Below are positions 55,058-64,000 of a DNA stretch of 64,000 nucleotides, in pieces; the first letter of the stretch is position 1; each line of letters begins with the position of its first letter. Source of the DNA: Rhizobium redzepovicii (GTDB taxonomy: Bacteria > Pseudomonadota > Alphaproteobacteria > Rhizobiales > Rhizobiaceae); contig NZ_JAILYH010000006.1 of NCBI RefSeq assembly GCF_019793435.1, positions 186,001 through 250,000 of the forward strand. Reading direction: 5' to 3'. Below the pieces are notes generated by a model. It had not been told where the DNA came from and made no database searches. It saw only the letters and a program-made list of their open reading frames with translations. The position numbers and the translations under genes were made by a program.

Positions 55058-58000
55058 ATGGCGGATACGGCAAAGGGTTCTACGGGCGAGGCGATCGGCG
55101 GCACGCCGGGCTTCATCCACCTGAGGGTCCACTCCGCCTATTCGCTTCTCGAAGGCGCCTTGCCGCTGAAGAAGATCCTCTACAAGGCAACCGGCGACAG
55201 CCAGCCGGCGATCGCCATCACCGATACCAACAATCTGTTCATCGCGCTGGAATTCTCCCAGAAGGCGATGGACGACGGCCTGCAGCCGATCATCGGCTGC
55301 CAGGTCTCGATCGACATGGAAGACGGGCTGGAAACGGAAAAGCGCGGCGGCCAGCAGGCGCTGGTCAAGCTGCCGTCGATCGTTCTTCTCGCCGCCACGG
55401 ATGCCGGTTACGAACGACTGGTCGATCTCGTCAGCCGCGCCTATCTCGGCGGTGAAAGCAACCAGGCTATCCATATCCGTGCCTCCTGGCTGGAGGAGGC
55501 CGGCACGGAAGGGCTGATCGCCCTGACCGGCGCCCTGACCGGGCCTGTCGACGCGGCGATCAAGGAAGGCCATCCCGCGCAGGGGGAGGCCCGGCTGCTT
55601 GTGCTGAAACGTCTCTTCGGCGACAGGCTCTACGTCGAATTGCAGCGGCACGGCACTTACGACAAACGTCACGAACAAAAGATCATCGGCCTCGCCTATA
55701 GCAATGACCTGCCGCTGGTTGCGACCAACGAGGCCTTCTTTCCGACACGCGACGATTACGACGCCCATGATGCGCTGATGGCGGTCGCCCACAATGCCAT
55801 CGTCTCCGACGACAGCCGCTTTCGCCTGACCCCGGACCATTATCTGAAGAGCCGGGCCGAGATGGCCAAGCTCTTCGCCGATCTGCCGGAAGCACTGGAA
55901 AACACGATCGAGATCGCCAAGCGCTGCTCCTTCGTGCTGAAGACGCGAAAGCCGATCCTGCCGCGCTTCACCGGCGCGACTGACGACGCCGAGGAGGCTG
56001 AACGCGCCGAGGCGAGCGAACTGCGCCGCCAGGCTGTGGAAGGGCTGGATATGCGGCTTTCGACGCTCGGCATGTCACCGGGCTACGAGGAAAAGGATTA
56101 TCGCGAGCGGCTGGATTTCGAACTCAGCGTCATCGAGCGCATGCGTTTTCCCGGTTACTTCCTGATCGTTGCCGACTTCATCAAATGGGCCAAGCAGCAC
56201 GACATTCCGGTCGGTCCCGGCCGCGGTTCGGGCGCGGGTTCCCTGGTTGCCTACGCTTTGACGATCACCGACGTCGATCCGCTGCGGTTTTCGCTGCTCT
56301 TCGAACGCTTCCTCAATCCGGAACGCGTCTCGATGCCGGACTTCGACATCGACTTCTGCCAGGACCGCCGCGAAGAGGTGATCCGCTACGTCCAGGCCAA
56401 GTATGGCCGCGAGCAGGTGGCGCAGATCATCACCTTCGGTTCGCTGCAGGCGCGCGCCGCCCTTCGTGACGTCGGCCGCGTGCTTGAGATGCCTTATGGG
56501 CAGGTCGACAAGATCTGCAAGCTGGTGCCGAACAATCCGGCCAATCCGACGCCGCTCTCCAAAGCGATCGAGGAGGAGCCGAAGCTGCAGGAGGAGGCGG
56601 CGAAGGAGCCCGTCGTCGCCCGCCTGCTCGACATTGCCCAGAAGATCGAGGGGCTTTACCGCCACGCCTCGACGCATGCCGCCGGCATCGTCATCGGCGA
56701 CCGCCCGCTTTCCAAGCTGGTGCCGATGTATCGCGATCCGCGCTCGGACATGCCGGTTACCCAGTTTAATATGAAGTGGGTGGAGCAGGCCGGCCTCGTC
56801 AAATTCGACTTCCTCGGCCTGAAGACGCTGACGGTGTTGAAGGTCGCCGTCGATTTCGTCGCCAAGCGCGGCATCAAGGTCGATCTCGCGGCCATTCCTC
56901 TCGACGACAAACCGACCTACGAGATGCTGTCGCGCGGCGAGACGGTCGGCGTGTTCCAGGTGGAAAGTGCCGGCATGCGCAAGGCGCTGATCGGCATGAA
57001 GCCGGACTGCATCGAGGACATCATCGCGCTGGTGGCGCTCTATCGCCCGGGTCCGATGGAGAACATCCCGACCTACAATGCCCGCAAGCACGGTGACGAA
57101 GAGCTGGAATCGATCCATCCGATGATCGACCACCTGCTCAAGGAAACCCAAGGGGTCATCGTCTATCAGGAACAGGTGATGCAGATCGCCCAGGTCCTGT
57201 CCGGTTACTCGCTCGGAGAGGCCGATCTTCTGCGCCGCGCCATGGGCAAGAAGATCAAGGCCGAGATGGACCAGCAGCGCGAACGCTTCGTCGTCGGCGC
57301 CGTCAAGAACGGCGTCTCGAAGCCGCAGGCCGACAATATCTTCGAACTGCTGGCGAAGTTCGCCAATTACGGCTTCAACAAGTCGCATGCCGCTGCTTAC
57401 GCGATCGTCTCCTACCAGACGGCCTATATGAAGGCGCATTATCCGGTCGAATTCCTCGCCGCCTCGATGACGCTCGACATGTCCAACACGGAAAAGGTCA
57501 ATGACTTCCGCCAGGATGCCAAGCGGCTAGGCATCGAGGTGATCGCACCCTCGGTGCAGACGTCCTTCCGCCATTTCCAGACCGGCGACAACCGCATCTA
57601 TTACGCGCTGGCCGCCCTCAAGGGCGTCGGCGAATCCGCCGTCGACCATATCGTCGAGGTGCGTGGCGACAAGCCCTTTGCCGGCATCGAGGATTTCTGC
57701 CTGCGCATCGATCCGCGCCAGGTCAACCGCCGTGTATTGGAAAGCCTGATCTTTGCCGGCGCCTTTGATTGTTTCGGCACCGATCGCGCCCAGCTTTCAG
57801 CCGGCCTCGACCGCATCCTCGGTTATGCCCAGCGCGCCCAGGAGAACAAGCTGAGCGGCCAGTCGGATATTTTCGGCAGCACGCTGACCTCGGGGCCCGA
57901 GAAGATTTCCCTTCCACCGTTTTCGCCCTGGCTTGCCTCCGAGCGGCTGCTCAAGGAATTCCAGGTGCTAGGCTTCTATCTCACCGCCCACCCGCTCGAT

Positions 58001-58555
58001 TCCTACAACAACCTCCTGCAGAAGATGCGGGTGCAGACCTTTGCCGAATTTTCCCAGGCGATCAAACAGGGCGCCTTCAATGCGCGCCTCGCCGGCACCG
58101 TCATTTCGAAGCAGGAGCGCAAGACCCGCACCGGCAACAAGATGGGCATCATCGTCTTTTCCGATTCTTCGGGCCAGTTCGAGGCGGTGCTGTTTTCGGA
58201 AATGCTCAACCAGTACCGCGACGTGCTGGAGTCGGGAAAATCCTTCGTGCTGACCGCCACCGGCGAGGAGCGGCCGGAGGGGATTGGCCTGCGCATCCAG
58301 ACGATCCAGTCGCTGGAGGAAAAGTCGCTGCAGATGCAGAAGGCGCTGCGCGTCTATATCAGAGATTCCGGGCCGCTGAAGATGGTCGCCGGCCATCTCA
58401 ACGCCAGGGGCGATGGCCTCGTTTCCTTCATCGTCATCAAGGAGGAGGGCAAACGCGAGGTGGAAGTGGCGCTGGCTGAGAAATACCGCATCACGCCGGA
58501 GATCGCCGCCGCTCTTCGCGCCGCCCCCGGTGTTGTCGATGTCGAGCTTGTCTGA
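55058..58555 (+). CDS. dnaE: DNA polymerase III subunit alpha
   Basis: The replicative polymerase of the holoenzyme. From ATG 55058 it has 1165 residues; an earlier TTG at 55043 is less likely. The N-terminal PHP domain starts FIHLRVHSAYSLLEGALPLKK. The palm domain carries the catalytic Asp residues in SMPDFDIDFCQDRREEVIRY, near residues 425-435. GPGRGSGAGSLVAYAL and RHASTHAAGIVIGD are further polymerase motifs, and the fingers, HhH and OB domains follow to the end. It is the housekeeping dnaE1 type, not the imuC-like error-prone form. The SOS box and hairpin upstream raise the possibility of damage-modulated expression. Confidence 0.97.
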   Translation: MADTAKGSTGEAIGGTPGFIHLRVHSAYSLLEGALPLKKILYKATGDSQPAIAITDTNNLFIALEFSQKAMDDGLQPIIGCQVSIDMEDGLETEKRGGQQALVKLPSIVLLAATDAGYERLVDLVSRAYLGGESNQAIHIRASWLEEAGTEGLIALTGALTGPVDAAIKEGHPAQGEARLLVLKRLFGDRLYVELQRHGTYDKRHEQKIIGLAYSNDLPLVATNEAFFPTRDDYDAHDALMAVAHNAIVSDDSRFRLTPDHYLKSRAEMAKLFADLPEALENTIEIAKRCSFVLKTRKPILPRFTGATDDAEEAERAEASELRRQAVEGLDMRLSTLGMSPGYEEKDYRERLDFELSVIERMRFPGYFLIVADFIKWAKQHDIPVGPGRGSGAGSLVAYALTITDVDPLRFSLLFERFLNPERVSMPDFDIDFCQDRREEVIRYVQAKYGREQVAQIITFGSLQARAALRDVGRVLEMPYGQVDKICKLVPNNPANPTPLSKAIEEEPKLQEEAAKEPVVARLLDIAQKIEGLYRHASTHAAGIVIGDRPLSKLVPMYRDPRSDMPVTQFNMKWVEQAGLVKFDFLGLKTLTVLKVAVDFVAKRGIKVDLAAIPLDDKPTYEMLSRGETVGVFQVESAGMRKALIGMKPDCIEDIIALVALYRPGPMENIPTYNARKHGDEELESIHPMIDHLLKETQGVIVYQEQVMQIAQVLSGYSLGEADLLRRAMGKKIKAEMDQQRERFVVGAVKNGVSKPQADNIFELLAKFANYGFNKSHAAAYAIVSYQTAYMKAHYPVEFLAASMTLDMSNTEKVNDFRQDAKRLGIEVIAPSVQTSFRHFQTGDNRIYYALAALKGVGESAVDHIVEVRGDKPFAGIEDFCLRIDPRQVNRRVLESLIFAGAFDCFGTDRAQLSAGLDRILGYAQRAQENKLSGQSDIFGSTLTSGPEKISLPPFSPWLASERLLKEFQVLGFYLTAHPLDSYNNLLQKMRVQTFAEFSQAIKQGAFNARLAGTVISKQERKTRTGNKMGIIVFSDSSGQFEAVLFSEMLNQYRDVLESGKSFVLTATGEERPEGIGLRIQTIQSLEEKSLQMQKALRVYIRDSGPLKMVAGHLNARGDGLVSFIVIKEEGKREVEVALAEKYRITPEIAAALRAAPGVVDVELV

Positions 58556-58563
58556 TCATCTCG

Positions 58564-58624
58564 GGGTGATGCACATCACCCTGGGCGATTTGATCATCCC
58601 GGGGTGATTGCGATCAACCCCGGG
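58564..58624. terminator. Tandem palindromes between dnaE and the transpeptidase gene
   Basis: GGGTGATG / CATCACCC (58564-58581) and CCCGGGGTGAT / ATCAACCCCGGG (58598-58624) lie between two convergent genes; the second overlaps the last codons of the transpeptidase gene. They are likely a shared bidirectional transcription end, though T-runs are weak. Confidence 0.5.
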
Positions 58625-59870
58625 TGATGGTGATGAAATCCGTGCCTTCGCCGGTATCCCGGCCAAGGCCGGTATCGGAGATCGTCAGCGTCGAGCCGGG
58701 TGCGATCAGCGCCTCGATCCTGTGCCGGGTCTCCTCCGGGATCGTGATGCGGTTGAGCGACCGGGCGATCGGCCTGCCGCTGACGATCGAGCTTTCCTGA
58801 TTGGTGACGCCGAGCCGCTTCATCGTCTCGCGGGAGAGATTGTTTTCGAGCGTGATGCCGAGCCAATCCGCCGAACCGGCCTTTTCATCGAGTGCATGCA
58901 GCGTGAAGAAATGCGTGCCAAGCGCCAAGCCCTGATCGGCGATCGTCACCGGCGCTTCGAAGATCGGCTTGAACGCCCGGCGCACCATGATGACGCCGTT
59001 CGGCGGCTCGCCCTTGCCTGTTGCGGCATAGACCGATTTCAGCAGCGTGTCGGAGATGAGGCTCCTGTCGCCGGCAAATTCCGCCGGCCGCAGCGTCTTG
59101 AACGCCTTGATCGCCTGCACGGTCGCCGGCCCGAGCAACCCGTCCGGAACGCCGGCGGAAAAGCCGAGCTGGTTCAGCAGCGTCTGGATGTCGATCACCG
59201 TCTCGCGCAACGTGCGGCGGGTGATCAGCATGCTGATCGGTTCGGATGGCCGCTCCGCTTCGGGCGCTGCAACCGGCGGTGCTGCCGGCATCGGCATCGC
59301 AGCCGTGTCGTTCATCGCCACCTGCACCGGCGTGCCCGGGCTGTCGGGCATCGAAGGCCGCAGTTCGACATCCGAAAGCAGAAGCATCGGCGCCGGCGCC
59401 TGCGGATGGAAAAGGGTCGGATGGTCGATCGGCTGCGGCACCACTTCGCCATCGCTGATGATGACGGGAATGCCGGGCTCGGTCATCCCGTATAGCTTTT
59501 TTGCAAAGGCGCCGGGCATGCGCACGCAGCCGTGCGAGGCCGGATAACGCGGCACGGAATTGGATTCATGCAACGCAATGCCCGACCATGTCAGCCTCTG
59601 CATGAAGGGCATTGGCGCGTTCGAATAGAGATTGGATTCGTGGTATTTCTGCTTTTCGAGCACCGAGAAGATACCGCTCGGCGTCGTATGTCCGTCCTTG
59701 CCGGTCGAGACTTTCGAGGTCGCGACGACCTCGGTGCCGTCATAGACCGCAAGCGACTGCTTGTCCTTCGAGACGATGATCTGCAGCGTGCGCGCGTCCG
59801 CGGCCAGAGCAGGGTGCACGAGTGCGGTGGCCGACAGCAAGCCGAGGCCGAAGACGAGACGCGAGAACAT
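58614..59870 (-). CDS. L,D-transpeptidase (YkuD) with peptidoglycan-binding-like domain
   Basis: A periplasmic enzyme that forms 3-3 cross-links in peptidoglycan or attaches proteins to it. From ATG 59870 it has 418 residues with a signal peptide (LLSATALVHPALA, cleavage near residue 23). The YkuD domain (about 28-150) has the catalytic set His101, His113, Cys115 and Arg117 in SHGCVRM. A Pro/Ala linker is followed by a peptidoglycan-binding-1-like repeat (IDIQTLLNQLGFSAGVPDGLLGPATVQAIKAFK). The C-terminal 130 residues have no family I recognise. An in-frame GTG at 59903 is a possible but weaker start. Confidence 0.92.
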   Translation of the reverse strand: MFSRLVFGLGLLSATALVHPALAADARTLQIIVSKDKQSLAVYDGTEVVATSKVSTGKDGHTTPSGIFSVLEKQKYHESNLYSNAPMPFMQRLTWSGIALHESNSVPRYPASHGCVRMPGAFAKKLYGMTEPGIPVIISDGEVVPQPIDHPTLFHPQAPAPMLLLSDVELRPSMPDSPGTPVQVAMNDTAAMPMPAAPPVAAPEAERPSEPISMLITRRTLRETVIDIQTLLNQLGFSAGVPDGLLGPATVQAIKAFKTLRPAEFAGDRSLISDTLLKSVYAATGKGEPPNGVIMVRRAFKPIFEAPVTIADQGLALGTHFFTLHALDEKAGSADWLGITLENNLSRETMKRLGVTNQESSIVSGRPIARSLNRITIPEETRHRIEALIAPGSTLTISDTGLGRDTGEGTDFITITRG

Positions 59871-59962
59871 GATAGCCAACCATACGCAATACTTGCCCGG
59901 CACATTATGGGACGAAGTTTAAGGAAGATTTTATAGGTCGCACGGCGCTCACGCCTCACGCT

Positions 59963-61258
59963 TTAGTGATCGCGCTTGCCGCTGCCGAAGGTGTAGCCGG
60001 TCTCGACGGTGTTCTTGCCGAACTTGTCGCGCAACTTGTCCATCGCCGCTTCGGCGGCCGCCCGCCGGCCCGATTGCCGGTCGATGAGATCGGGCGGATC
60101 GGCGCGGGCGGCATCGCCGAGATCGGTGACGCCGATGCCGATCAGCCGGAACTTCGTGCCGTCGGTTTCTTTTTCGAGAAGCTCAAGCCCGACGCGAAAG
60201 ATCCGGTCGGCAAGCTGGGTCGGGTCTTCGAGCTTGCGGTTGCGCGTGCGTAACTTGAAGTCGGCGGTCTTCATCTTCAGGACCACTGTCTGGCCGGCGA
60301 TGTCGTTTTTCTTCAGTCGCCAGGAGACCTTTTCCGAGAGATTGCGCAGGATCGGCACCAGATCGTCATAACGCCAGATATCTTCGAAGAAGGTGGTCTC
60401 CGATGAAACGCTCTTGGCCGCATCATTGAGATGCACTTCACGGTCGTCGATGCCGCGCGAAAGCCGGGCGAGCCGCTGGCCGATGCTGCCGTAGCGGCGC
60501 ATCAGGTCGTTTTCCTCCATCTGCTGCAATTGGCTAATGGTGCGGATGCCGTCCGCTTCCAGCGTCGCCGCAAAGGCCTTGCCGACGCCCCAGATCGTAG
60601 TGACCGGACGCGGCGCCAGAAACTCGACCGCTTCCTCACGCCCGATGACGGAAAAGCCGCGCGGCTTCTGCAGGTCGGAGGCGACCTTGGCGAGGAATTT
60701 GCAATAGGAAAGCCCGACCGACACGCTGATGCCGATCTCCTTTTCGACCCGGCGGGCGAATTTGGCGAGTGTACGGGCCGGCGGATCGTGATGCAGCCTC
60801 TCGGTACCGCCGAGCTCCAGGAAGGCCTCGTCGATCGACAGCGGCTGCACCAGCGGCGTCAGATCCTGCATCATGGCGCGCACCTGGCGCCCGACTCGGA
60901 CGTATTTTTCCATGTCCGGCCGGATGACGATCGCCTGAGGGCAGGCTTCCAGCGCCTTGAACATCGGCATCGCCGACCGCACGCCGTGGATGCGGGCGAT
61001 ATAGCAGGCGGTGGAGACGACGCCGCGTTTGCCGCCGCCGATAATCACAGGCTTGTCGGCAAGATCCGGATTGTCGCGTTTCTCGACGGCCGCATAGAAG
61101 GCGTCGCAATCGATATGCGCAAGCGTCAAGGCATAGAGCTCCCGATGGCGCACCAGACGCGGGCTGCCGCAGGACACGCAACGGCGCGCCTCGCCCTTCT
61201 GCTCGGCAAGGCAGTCGCGACAGAAGCCGGGTGTCTTGTCGGGCGCGGGCGTCATCAT
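59963..61258 (-). CDS. dinB: DNA polymerase IV with N-terminal zinc ribbon
   Basis: A Y-family translesion polymerase of 431 residues from ATG 61258; a GTG at 61285 behind AAGG is an alternative. Catalytic acids are Asp50 ([17 protein letters not shown]), Asp143 and Glu144 (SIDEAFLEL). Unlike the E. coli enzyme it begins with a CxxC...CxxC zinc ribbon (Cys13, 16, 27, 30: FCRDC, CVSCG). [19 protein letters not shown] is the finger motif, and the little-finger domain is complete. I see no GAAC-N7-GAAC box before it. Confidence 0.94.
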   Translation of the reverse strand: MMTPAPDKTPGFCRDCLAEQKGEARRCVSCGSPRLVRHRELYALTLAHIDCDAFYAAVEKRDNPDLADKPVIIGGGKRGVVSTACYIARIHGVRSAMPMFKALEACPQAIVIRPDMEKYVRVGRQVRAMMQDLTPLVQPLSIDEAFLELGGTERLHHDPPARTLAKFARRVEKEIGISVSVGLSYCKFLAKVASDLQKPRGFSVIGREEAVEFLAPRPVTTIWGVGKAFAATLEADGIRTISQLQQMEENDLMRRYGSIGQRLARLSRGIDDREVHLNDAAKSVSSETTFFEDIWRYDDLVPILRNLSEKVSWRLKKNDIAGQTVVLKMKTADFKLRTRNRKLEDPTQLADRIFRVGLELLEKETDGTKFRLIGIGVTDLGDAARADPPDLIDRQSGRRAAAEAAMDKLRDKFGKNTVETGYTFGSGKRDH

Positions 61259-61330
61259 GAGAACAAAGGTTGAACGCCGCGACACTACGCCTTAAGCTTC
61301 CGAGTCTCAAGAGAGGCGGGAGCTTTGCCT

Positions 61331-61918
61331 ATGGATAACGATCTTCGTTTCGAACCGGTAACGGCAGAACGCTGGGACGATTTCGAAACCCTGTTCGGGC
61401 CGCAGGGTGCCTTCTACAATTGCTGGTGCCTCGCGTTGCGCCTGCCGCATGCGATCAGAACGAAGATGGCGGCCGACGAGCGCAAGGCGCATATGCACGA
61501 CCGGATCAAGGCCGGGCCGCCGCCGGGCATTCTCTGTTATGCCGGTGGCGCGCCGGTCGCCTGGGTCCAGATCGGGCCGCGCCATGACGTGCCGCAGTTC
61601 AATTCTTCGCGCACGGTCTCGCGGCCGTTGGAGGAGGGCGATGCGGACGATCCGTCGATCTGGGCCGTCAGCTGCTTCTTCCTGCTACCGCGCTTGCGCG
61701 GCAAGGGCATGAGCCATCGCCTGCTTTCCCTAGCGATCGATCACGCCCGGCGCCAGGGCGCGCGGCTGCTCGAGGCCTGTCCGATCGATCATGTGAAGCA
61801 GTCGAAATCGGTGACTCTCTGCATCGGCTCGACGGCGATCTTCGACGCGGCCGGTTTTGAGACGGTGGCTCGGCGCAAGGACGGCCGTCCGCTCATGCGG
61901 CTGGAACTGCAGGGCTGA
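61331..61918 (+). CDS. GNAT-family N-acetyltransferase
   Basis: A 195-residue acetyltransferase-like protein from ATG 61331 behind GGGAG. The SCFFLLPRLRGKGMSHRLLSLAIDHAR segment is the acetyl-CoA-binding R/Q-x-x-G-x-G/A motif, and GAPVAWVQIGPR and LLEACPID are the preceding and following strands. The WDDFETLFGPQGAFYNCWCLALRL opening is typical of a subgroup of unknown substrate. The last 26 bases overlap the convergent HAD-like gene. Confidence 0.85.
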   Translation: MDNDLRFEPVTAERWDDFETLFGPQGAFYNCWCLALRLPHAIRTKMAADERKAHMHDRIKAGPPPGILCYAGGAPVAWVQIGPRHDVPQFNSSRTVSRPLEEGDADDPSIWAVSCFFLLPRLRGKGMSHRLLSLAIDHARRQGARLLEACPIDHVKQSKSVTLCIGSTAIFDAAGFETVARRKDGRPLMRLELQG

Positions 61919-62561
61919 AAGCGCCGGCAAGGAAATGCGCCTCGATCAGCGCGGCGGCATCAGTCCAGTCGCTGACGCGGGTGATGCCGTCGGCGGCCGC
62001 CGGCGCGAAACGATGGACGGGAGAGTCGGGCATCAGGTGAATCAGCAGGCAATCGGCAACATGTTCCCTAACGGAATGCAGATTGCGCGCCATATCATCG
62101 ATGAAGACGACGGGAAGGGAGCGGCTGGCATGCAATGCGTGAACGATCGGCCCCTTAGGCTCTTCGCTGGCAAGCAGTGGAAAAAGCAGGCCGATCCGGT
62201 CGAGGAGGCGGCGGCGCTGATCCTGGAACCGCGGCTGCATGGCCGTCAGGAACAGCACGTCGGCGGCCTCAGAAAGCCGGCCGAGCGTTTCGACGACGCG
62301 ATCGAGCGGCGTCTGCCACAGCTCCTGCGCCTCGAAAAACTCCTCGATCAGTCGGCTGACCTGCTGATCCTCGATCTCCGCGCCATCCGTCTGCGAGACG
62401 ATGTTGCCGTGGAGCCGGAACGAGCGCGGCAGGAACGCATGACCCTGGCTTTCAAGAAAAAGCTGGAAGGGGCCGATGAACTGCAGCACGACATCGTCGA
62501 CGTCGCAGACGATCAGCGGCCGTTTGCCGAGCCGGATATGCGAGATATCGAGTTCCCCCAT
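61893..62561 (-). CDS. HAD-like hydrolase domain protein
   Basis: A 222-residue protein from ATG 62561. It has a HAD nucleophile motif (IVCDVDDVVLQF, DxDDV), a motif II Thr (DVLFLTAMQPRF) and motif IV acids (VVFIDDMARNLHSV). A cap-like helical insert lies between. This suggests a phosphatase, but the DVDDVV motif and the length differ from common members, and the substrate is unknown. Its end overlaps the GNAT gene in a tail-to-tail manner, and the DUF3572 gene lies just upstream. Confidence 0.75.
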   Translation of the reverse strand: MGELDISHIRLGKRPLIVCDVDDVVLQFIGPFQLFLESQGHAFLPRSFRLHGNIVSQTDGAEIEDQQVSRLIEEFFEAQELWQTPLDRVVETLGRLSEAADVLFLTAMQPRFQDQRRRLLDRIGLLFPLLASEEPKGPIVHALHASRSLPVVFIDDMARNLHSVREHVADCLLIHLMPDSPVHRFAPAAADGITRVSDWTDAAALIEAHFLAGAFSPAVPAA

Positions 62562-62572
62562 GCCGGTCACCG

Positions 62573-62881
62573 TCAATATTCCCCGGAATCGAGGCCCGGC
62601 GAAGAGAAATGCTGCCAGGCGGCAGTGACCGCTTCCGGGCTGATGCCGCTCGCCGCGCAAAAAGCCATCGCCGTCGGTTCGTGGTTCATCAGGAAATCCA
62701 TCATGCCGGCGAGAAAGCTGGGGTCGTTGACGGCGCTGCGCACCTGGCCGGGCGCGACACCGGTCAGCGCAAGAAATCGGCCGAACATGTCGGGGTCGTC
62801 GGCAAGCCAGCCGAGCACGGCGATCGCGGTCGCGTGCGGGTCGGCGGCCTGTTGTTTCGAAGTCTTGAAGTTGCTTTGCAT
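62573..62881 (-). CDS. DUF3572 domain protein
   Basis: A 102-residue soluble, helical protein. The pattern AIAVLGWLADDPDMFGRFLALTGVAPGQVR, FLAGMMDFLMNHEPTAMAFC and PEAVTAAWQHF is DUF3572. The family is largely alphaproteobacterial and is regularly found beside divK, as here (divergent, about 130 bases apart). The function is unknown. Confidence 0.87.
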   Translation of the reverse strand: MQSNFKTSKQQAADPHATAIAVLGWLADDPDMFGRFLALTGVAPGQVRSAVNDPSFLAGMMDFLMNHEPTAMAFCAASGISPEAVTAAWQHFSSPGLDSGEY

Positions 62882-63013
62882 TTCGAGGGGTAAGTTACCT
62901 TTTCTTCAACCAAATGCCGCTAGCGTGCGCTATCGGTTTCACGGAGCTCTTGTCCGCATGTGCCTTTCTCATGGGACGAACCGCTGCGCGAACGGACGTA
63001 GGGACAGCTTGTC

Positions 63014-63385
63014 ATGCCCAAACAGGTGATGATTGTAGAAGATAACGAGCTCAACATGAAGCTCTTTCGCGACCTCATCGAGGCGTCCGGCTATACCACG
63101 ATCCAGACCAGAAACGGCATGGAGGCGCTCGATCTGGCGCGCAAGCATCGCCCCGACCTCATCCTGATGGATATTCAGCTTCCCGAGGTCTCCGGCCTCG
63201 AAGTCACGAAATGGCTGAAAGAAGACGACGAGCTGCACGTGATTCCCGTCATCGCCGTCACGGCTTTCGCGATGAAGGGCGACGAGGAGCGGATCCGCCA
63301 GGGCGGCTGCGAAGCCTATGTTTCCAAGCCGATCTCGGTTCCGAAATTCATCGAGACGATCAAGACCTATCTGGGCGATGCCTGA
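63014..63385 (+). CDS. divK: Single-domain response regulator DivK
   Basis: A cytoplasmic receiver that relays phosphoryl signals controlling CtrA and cell-cycle asymmetry in alphaproteobacteria. The 123 residues show phosphoacceptor Asp53 ([10 protein letters not shown]), acidic pocket EDNELN, the Thr/Ala switch [11 protein letters not shown] and Lys105 (YVSKPIS). The [14 protein letters not shown] sequence and adjacency to pleD identify DivK rather than another small receiver. Confidence 0.95.
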   Translation: MPKQVMIVEDNELNMKLFRDLIEASGYTTIQTRNGMEALDLARKHRPDLILMDIQLPEVSGLEVTKWLKEDDELHVIPVIAVTAFAMKGDEERIRQGGCEAYVSKPISVPKFIETIKTYLGDA

Positions 63386-63403
63386 CGCATCGGAAAGACA
63401 GCT

Positions 63404-64000
63404 ATGACTGCGCGAATACTGGTGGTTGACGATATTCCGGCCAACGTGAAGCTGCTCGAAGCGCGGCTGCTTGCGGAGTATTTCGACGTGATGACCGCGG
63501 CCGACGGCTACACGGCGCTGGCGATCTGCGAGCGGAACCAGGTCGATCTGATCCTGCTCGACATCATGATGCCCGGCATCGATGGTTTCGAGGTCTGCGA
63601 GCGGCTGAAGGCCAGCCGCAAGACCGCCCATATCCCTGTCGTCATGGTCACGGCACTTGATCAGCCGGCCGACCGCGTCCGCGGCCTGAAGGCCGGCGCC
63701 GACGATTTCCTCACCAAGCCCGTCAACGACCTTCAGCTGATTTCACGGGTGAAGAGCCTGCTGCGGCTGAAGACGTTGAGCGATGAACTGCGCATCCGCG
63801 CCGACACCGCCCATACGATGGGCATCGACGACCTCATGCGGGCAGGCGAGGGCCGTGCCGACGAGACCGGTCAGATCCTGCTCGTCGACGGCCGCGCCAA
63901 TTCGCAGGAGCGCATCATCAAGGCGCTGAAGCCCGTCGCCGACGTGCTTGCCCTTTCCGATCCGCAGGCAGCGCTCTTCGAGGCGGCCGAAAGCCCGTTC
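63404..64000 (+). CDS. pleD: Response regulator PleD (5' part)
   Basis: The first 199 residues of PleD, truncated by the window end. The first receiver has Asp53 (LILLDIMMPG) and Lys in FLTKPVNDLQL; a second, degenerate receiver begins ILLVDGRANSQERIIKALK. The diguanylate cyclase (GGDEF) domain lies beyond the window. It starts 18 bases after divK, forming an operon. In Caulobacter PleD, phosphorylated via PleC/DivJ, makes c-di-GMP during the cell-type switch. Confidence 0.93.
   Translation, partial: MTARILVVDDIPANVKLLEARLLAEYFDVMTAADGYTALAICERNQVDLILLDIMMPGIDGFEVCERLKASRKTAHIPVVMVTALDQPADRVRGLKAGADDFLTKPVNDLQLISRVKSLLRLKTLSDELRIRADTAHTMGIDDLMRAGEGRADETGQILLVDGRANSQERIIKALKPVADVLALSDPQAALFEAAESPF

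Noticed and set aside
1-64000. CRISPR arrays, insertion sequences or prophage genes
   Set aside because: No regularly spaced repeats of 24-40 bases with unique spacers, no transposase or integrase motifs and no phage structural genes were seen.

Overview
This window reads as core chromosome of a fast-growing rhizobium, most likely the Rhizobium etli / R. leguminosarum group. The grounds are high GC, alphaproteobacterial gene order (clpP-clpX-lon-hupB; a long nuoA-N operon with extra genes; birA-rnj-mce-DUF1467-proS-lolC-lolD; divK-pleD), a FMN riboswitch in front of a ribN-type exporter/importer gene, and alphaproteobacterial Pho and LexA box types. The species call is inference from recalled families; no database was searched. 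I saw no insertion sequence, prophage or CRISPR array.

Layout. 1-7 kb: a truncated drug-efflux gene, an OafA-like acyltransferase, rplM-rpsI, a LysR regulator divergent from a DUF1127 gene, an ECHDC3-like enoyl-CoA hydratase and an EamA transporter. 7.4-15.3 kb: small secreted protein, CoA-binding protein, metY with a cupin gene, two c-di-GMP enzymes and a solitary cytochrome P450. 15.7-21.3 kb: the proteolysis cluster clpP, clpX, lon, followed by hupB. 21.4-24.9 kb: FMN riboswitch plus ribN, then a Pho-box-controlled secreted phytase/esterase-like protein. 25-29 kb: aldo/keto reductase, cupin, methyltransferase, glutathione peroxidase and small genes, with several palindromic repeats. 29.3-30 kb: tRNA-Val (minus strand) and two tRNA-Asp copies.

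30.2-46.9 kb: all fourteen nuo genes (complex I, NADH:ubiquinone oxidoreductase) in order A-N on the plus strand. The operon carries three extra genes: an S23/IVP-like four-helix-bundle gene between nuoC and nuoD, bracketed by inverted arrays of 7-nt repeats; a small secreted protein between nuoD and nuoE; and, between nuoF and nuoG, a protein sharing a helix-hairpin-helix-like tail with NuoE. 46.9-54.1 kb: birA, RNase J, methylmalonyl-CoA epimerase, a DUF1467 membrane protein, proS and the Lol lipoprotein-release genes. 54.1-58.6 kb: a DUF5680 gene, then a LexA-type box, a 28-residue membrane peptide and dnaE. 58.6-64 kb: L,D-transpeptidase, zinc-ribbon DinB, GNAT, HAD-like and DUF3572 genes, divK and the start of pleD.

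The observations I rate highest are (1) a GAAC-N7-GAAC LexA box directly upstream of a 28-aa single-span membrane peptide in the leader of dnaE, an arrangement recalling the Caulobacter SOS division inhibitor SidA; and (2) the four-helix-bundle element with heptad-repeat arms inserted inside the nuo operon.
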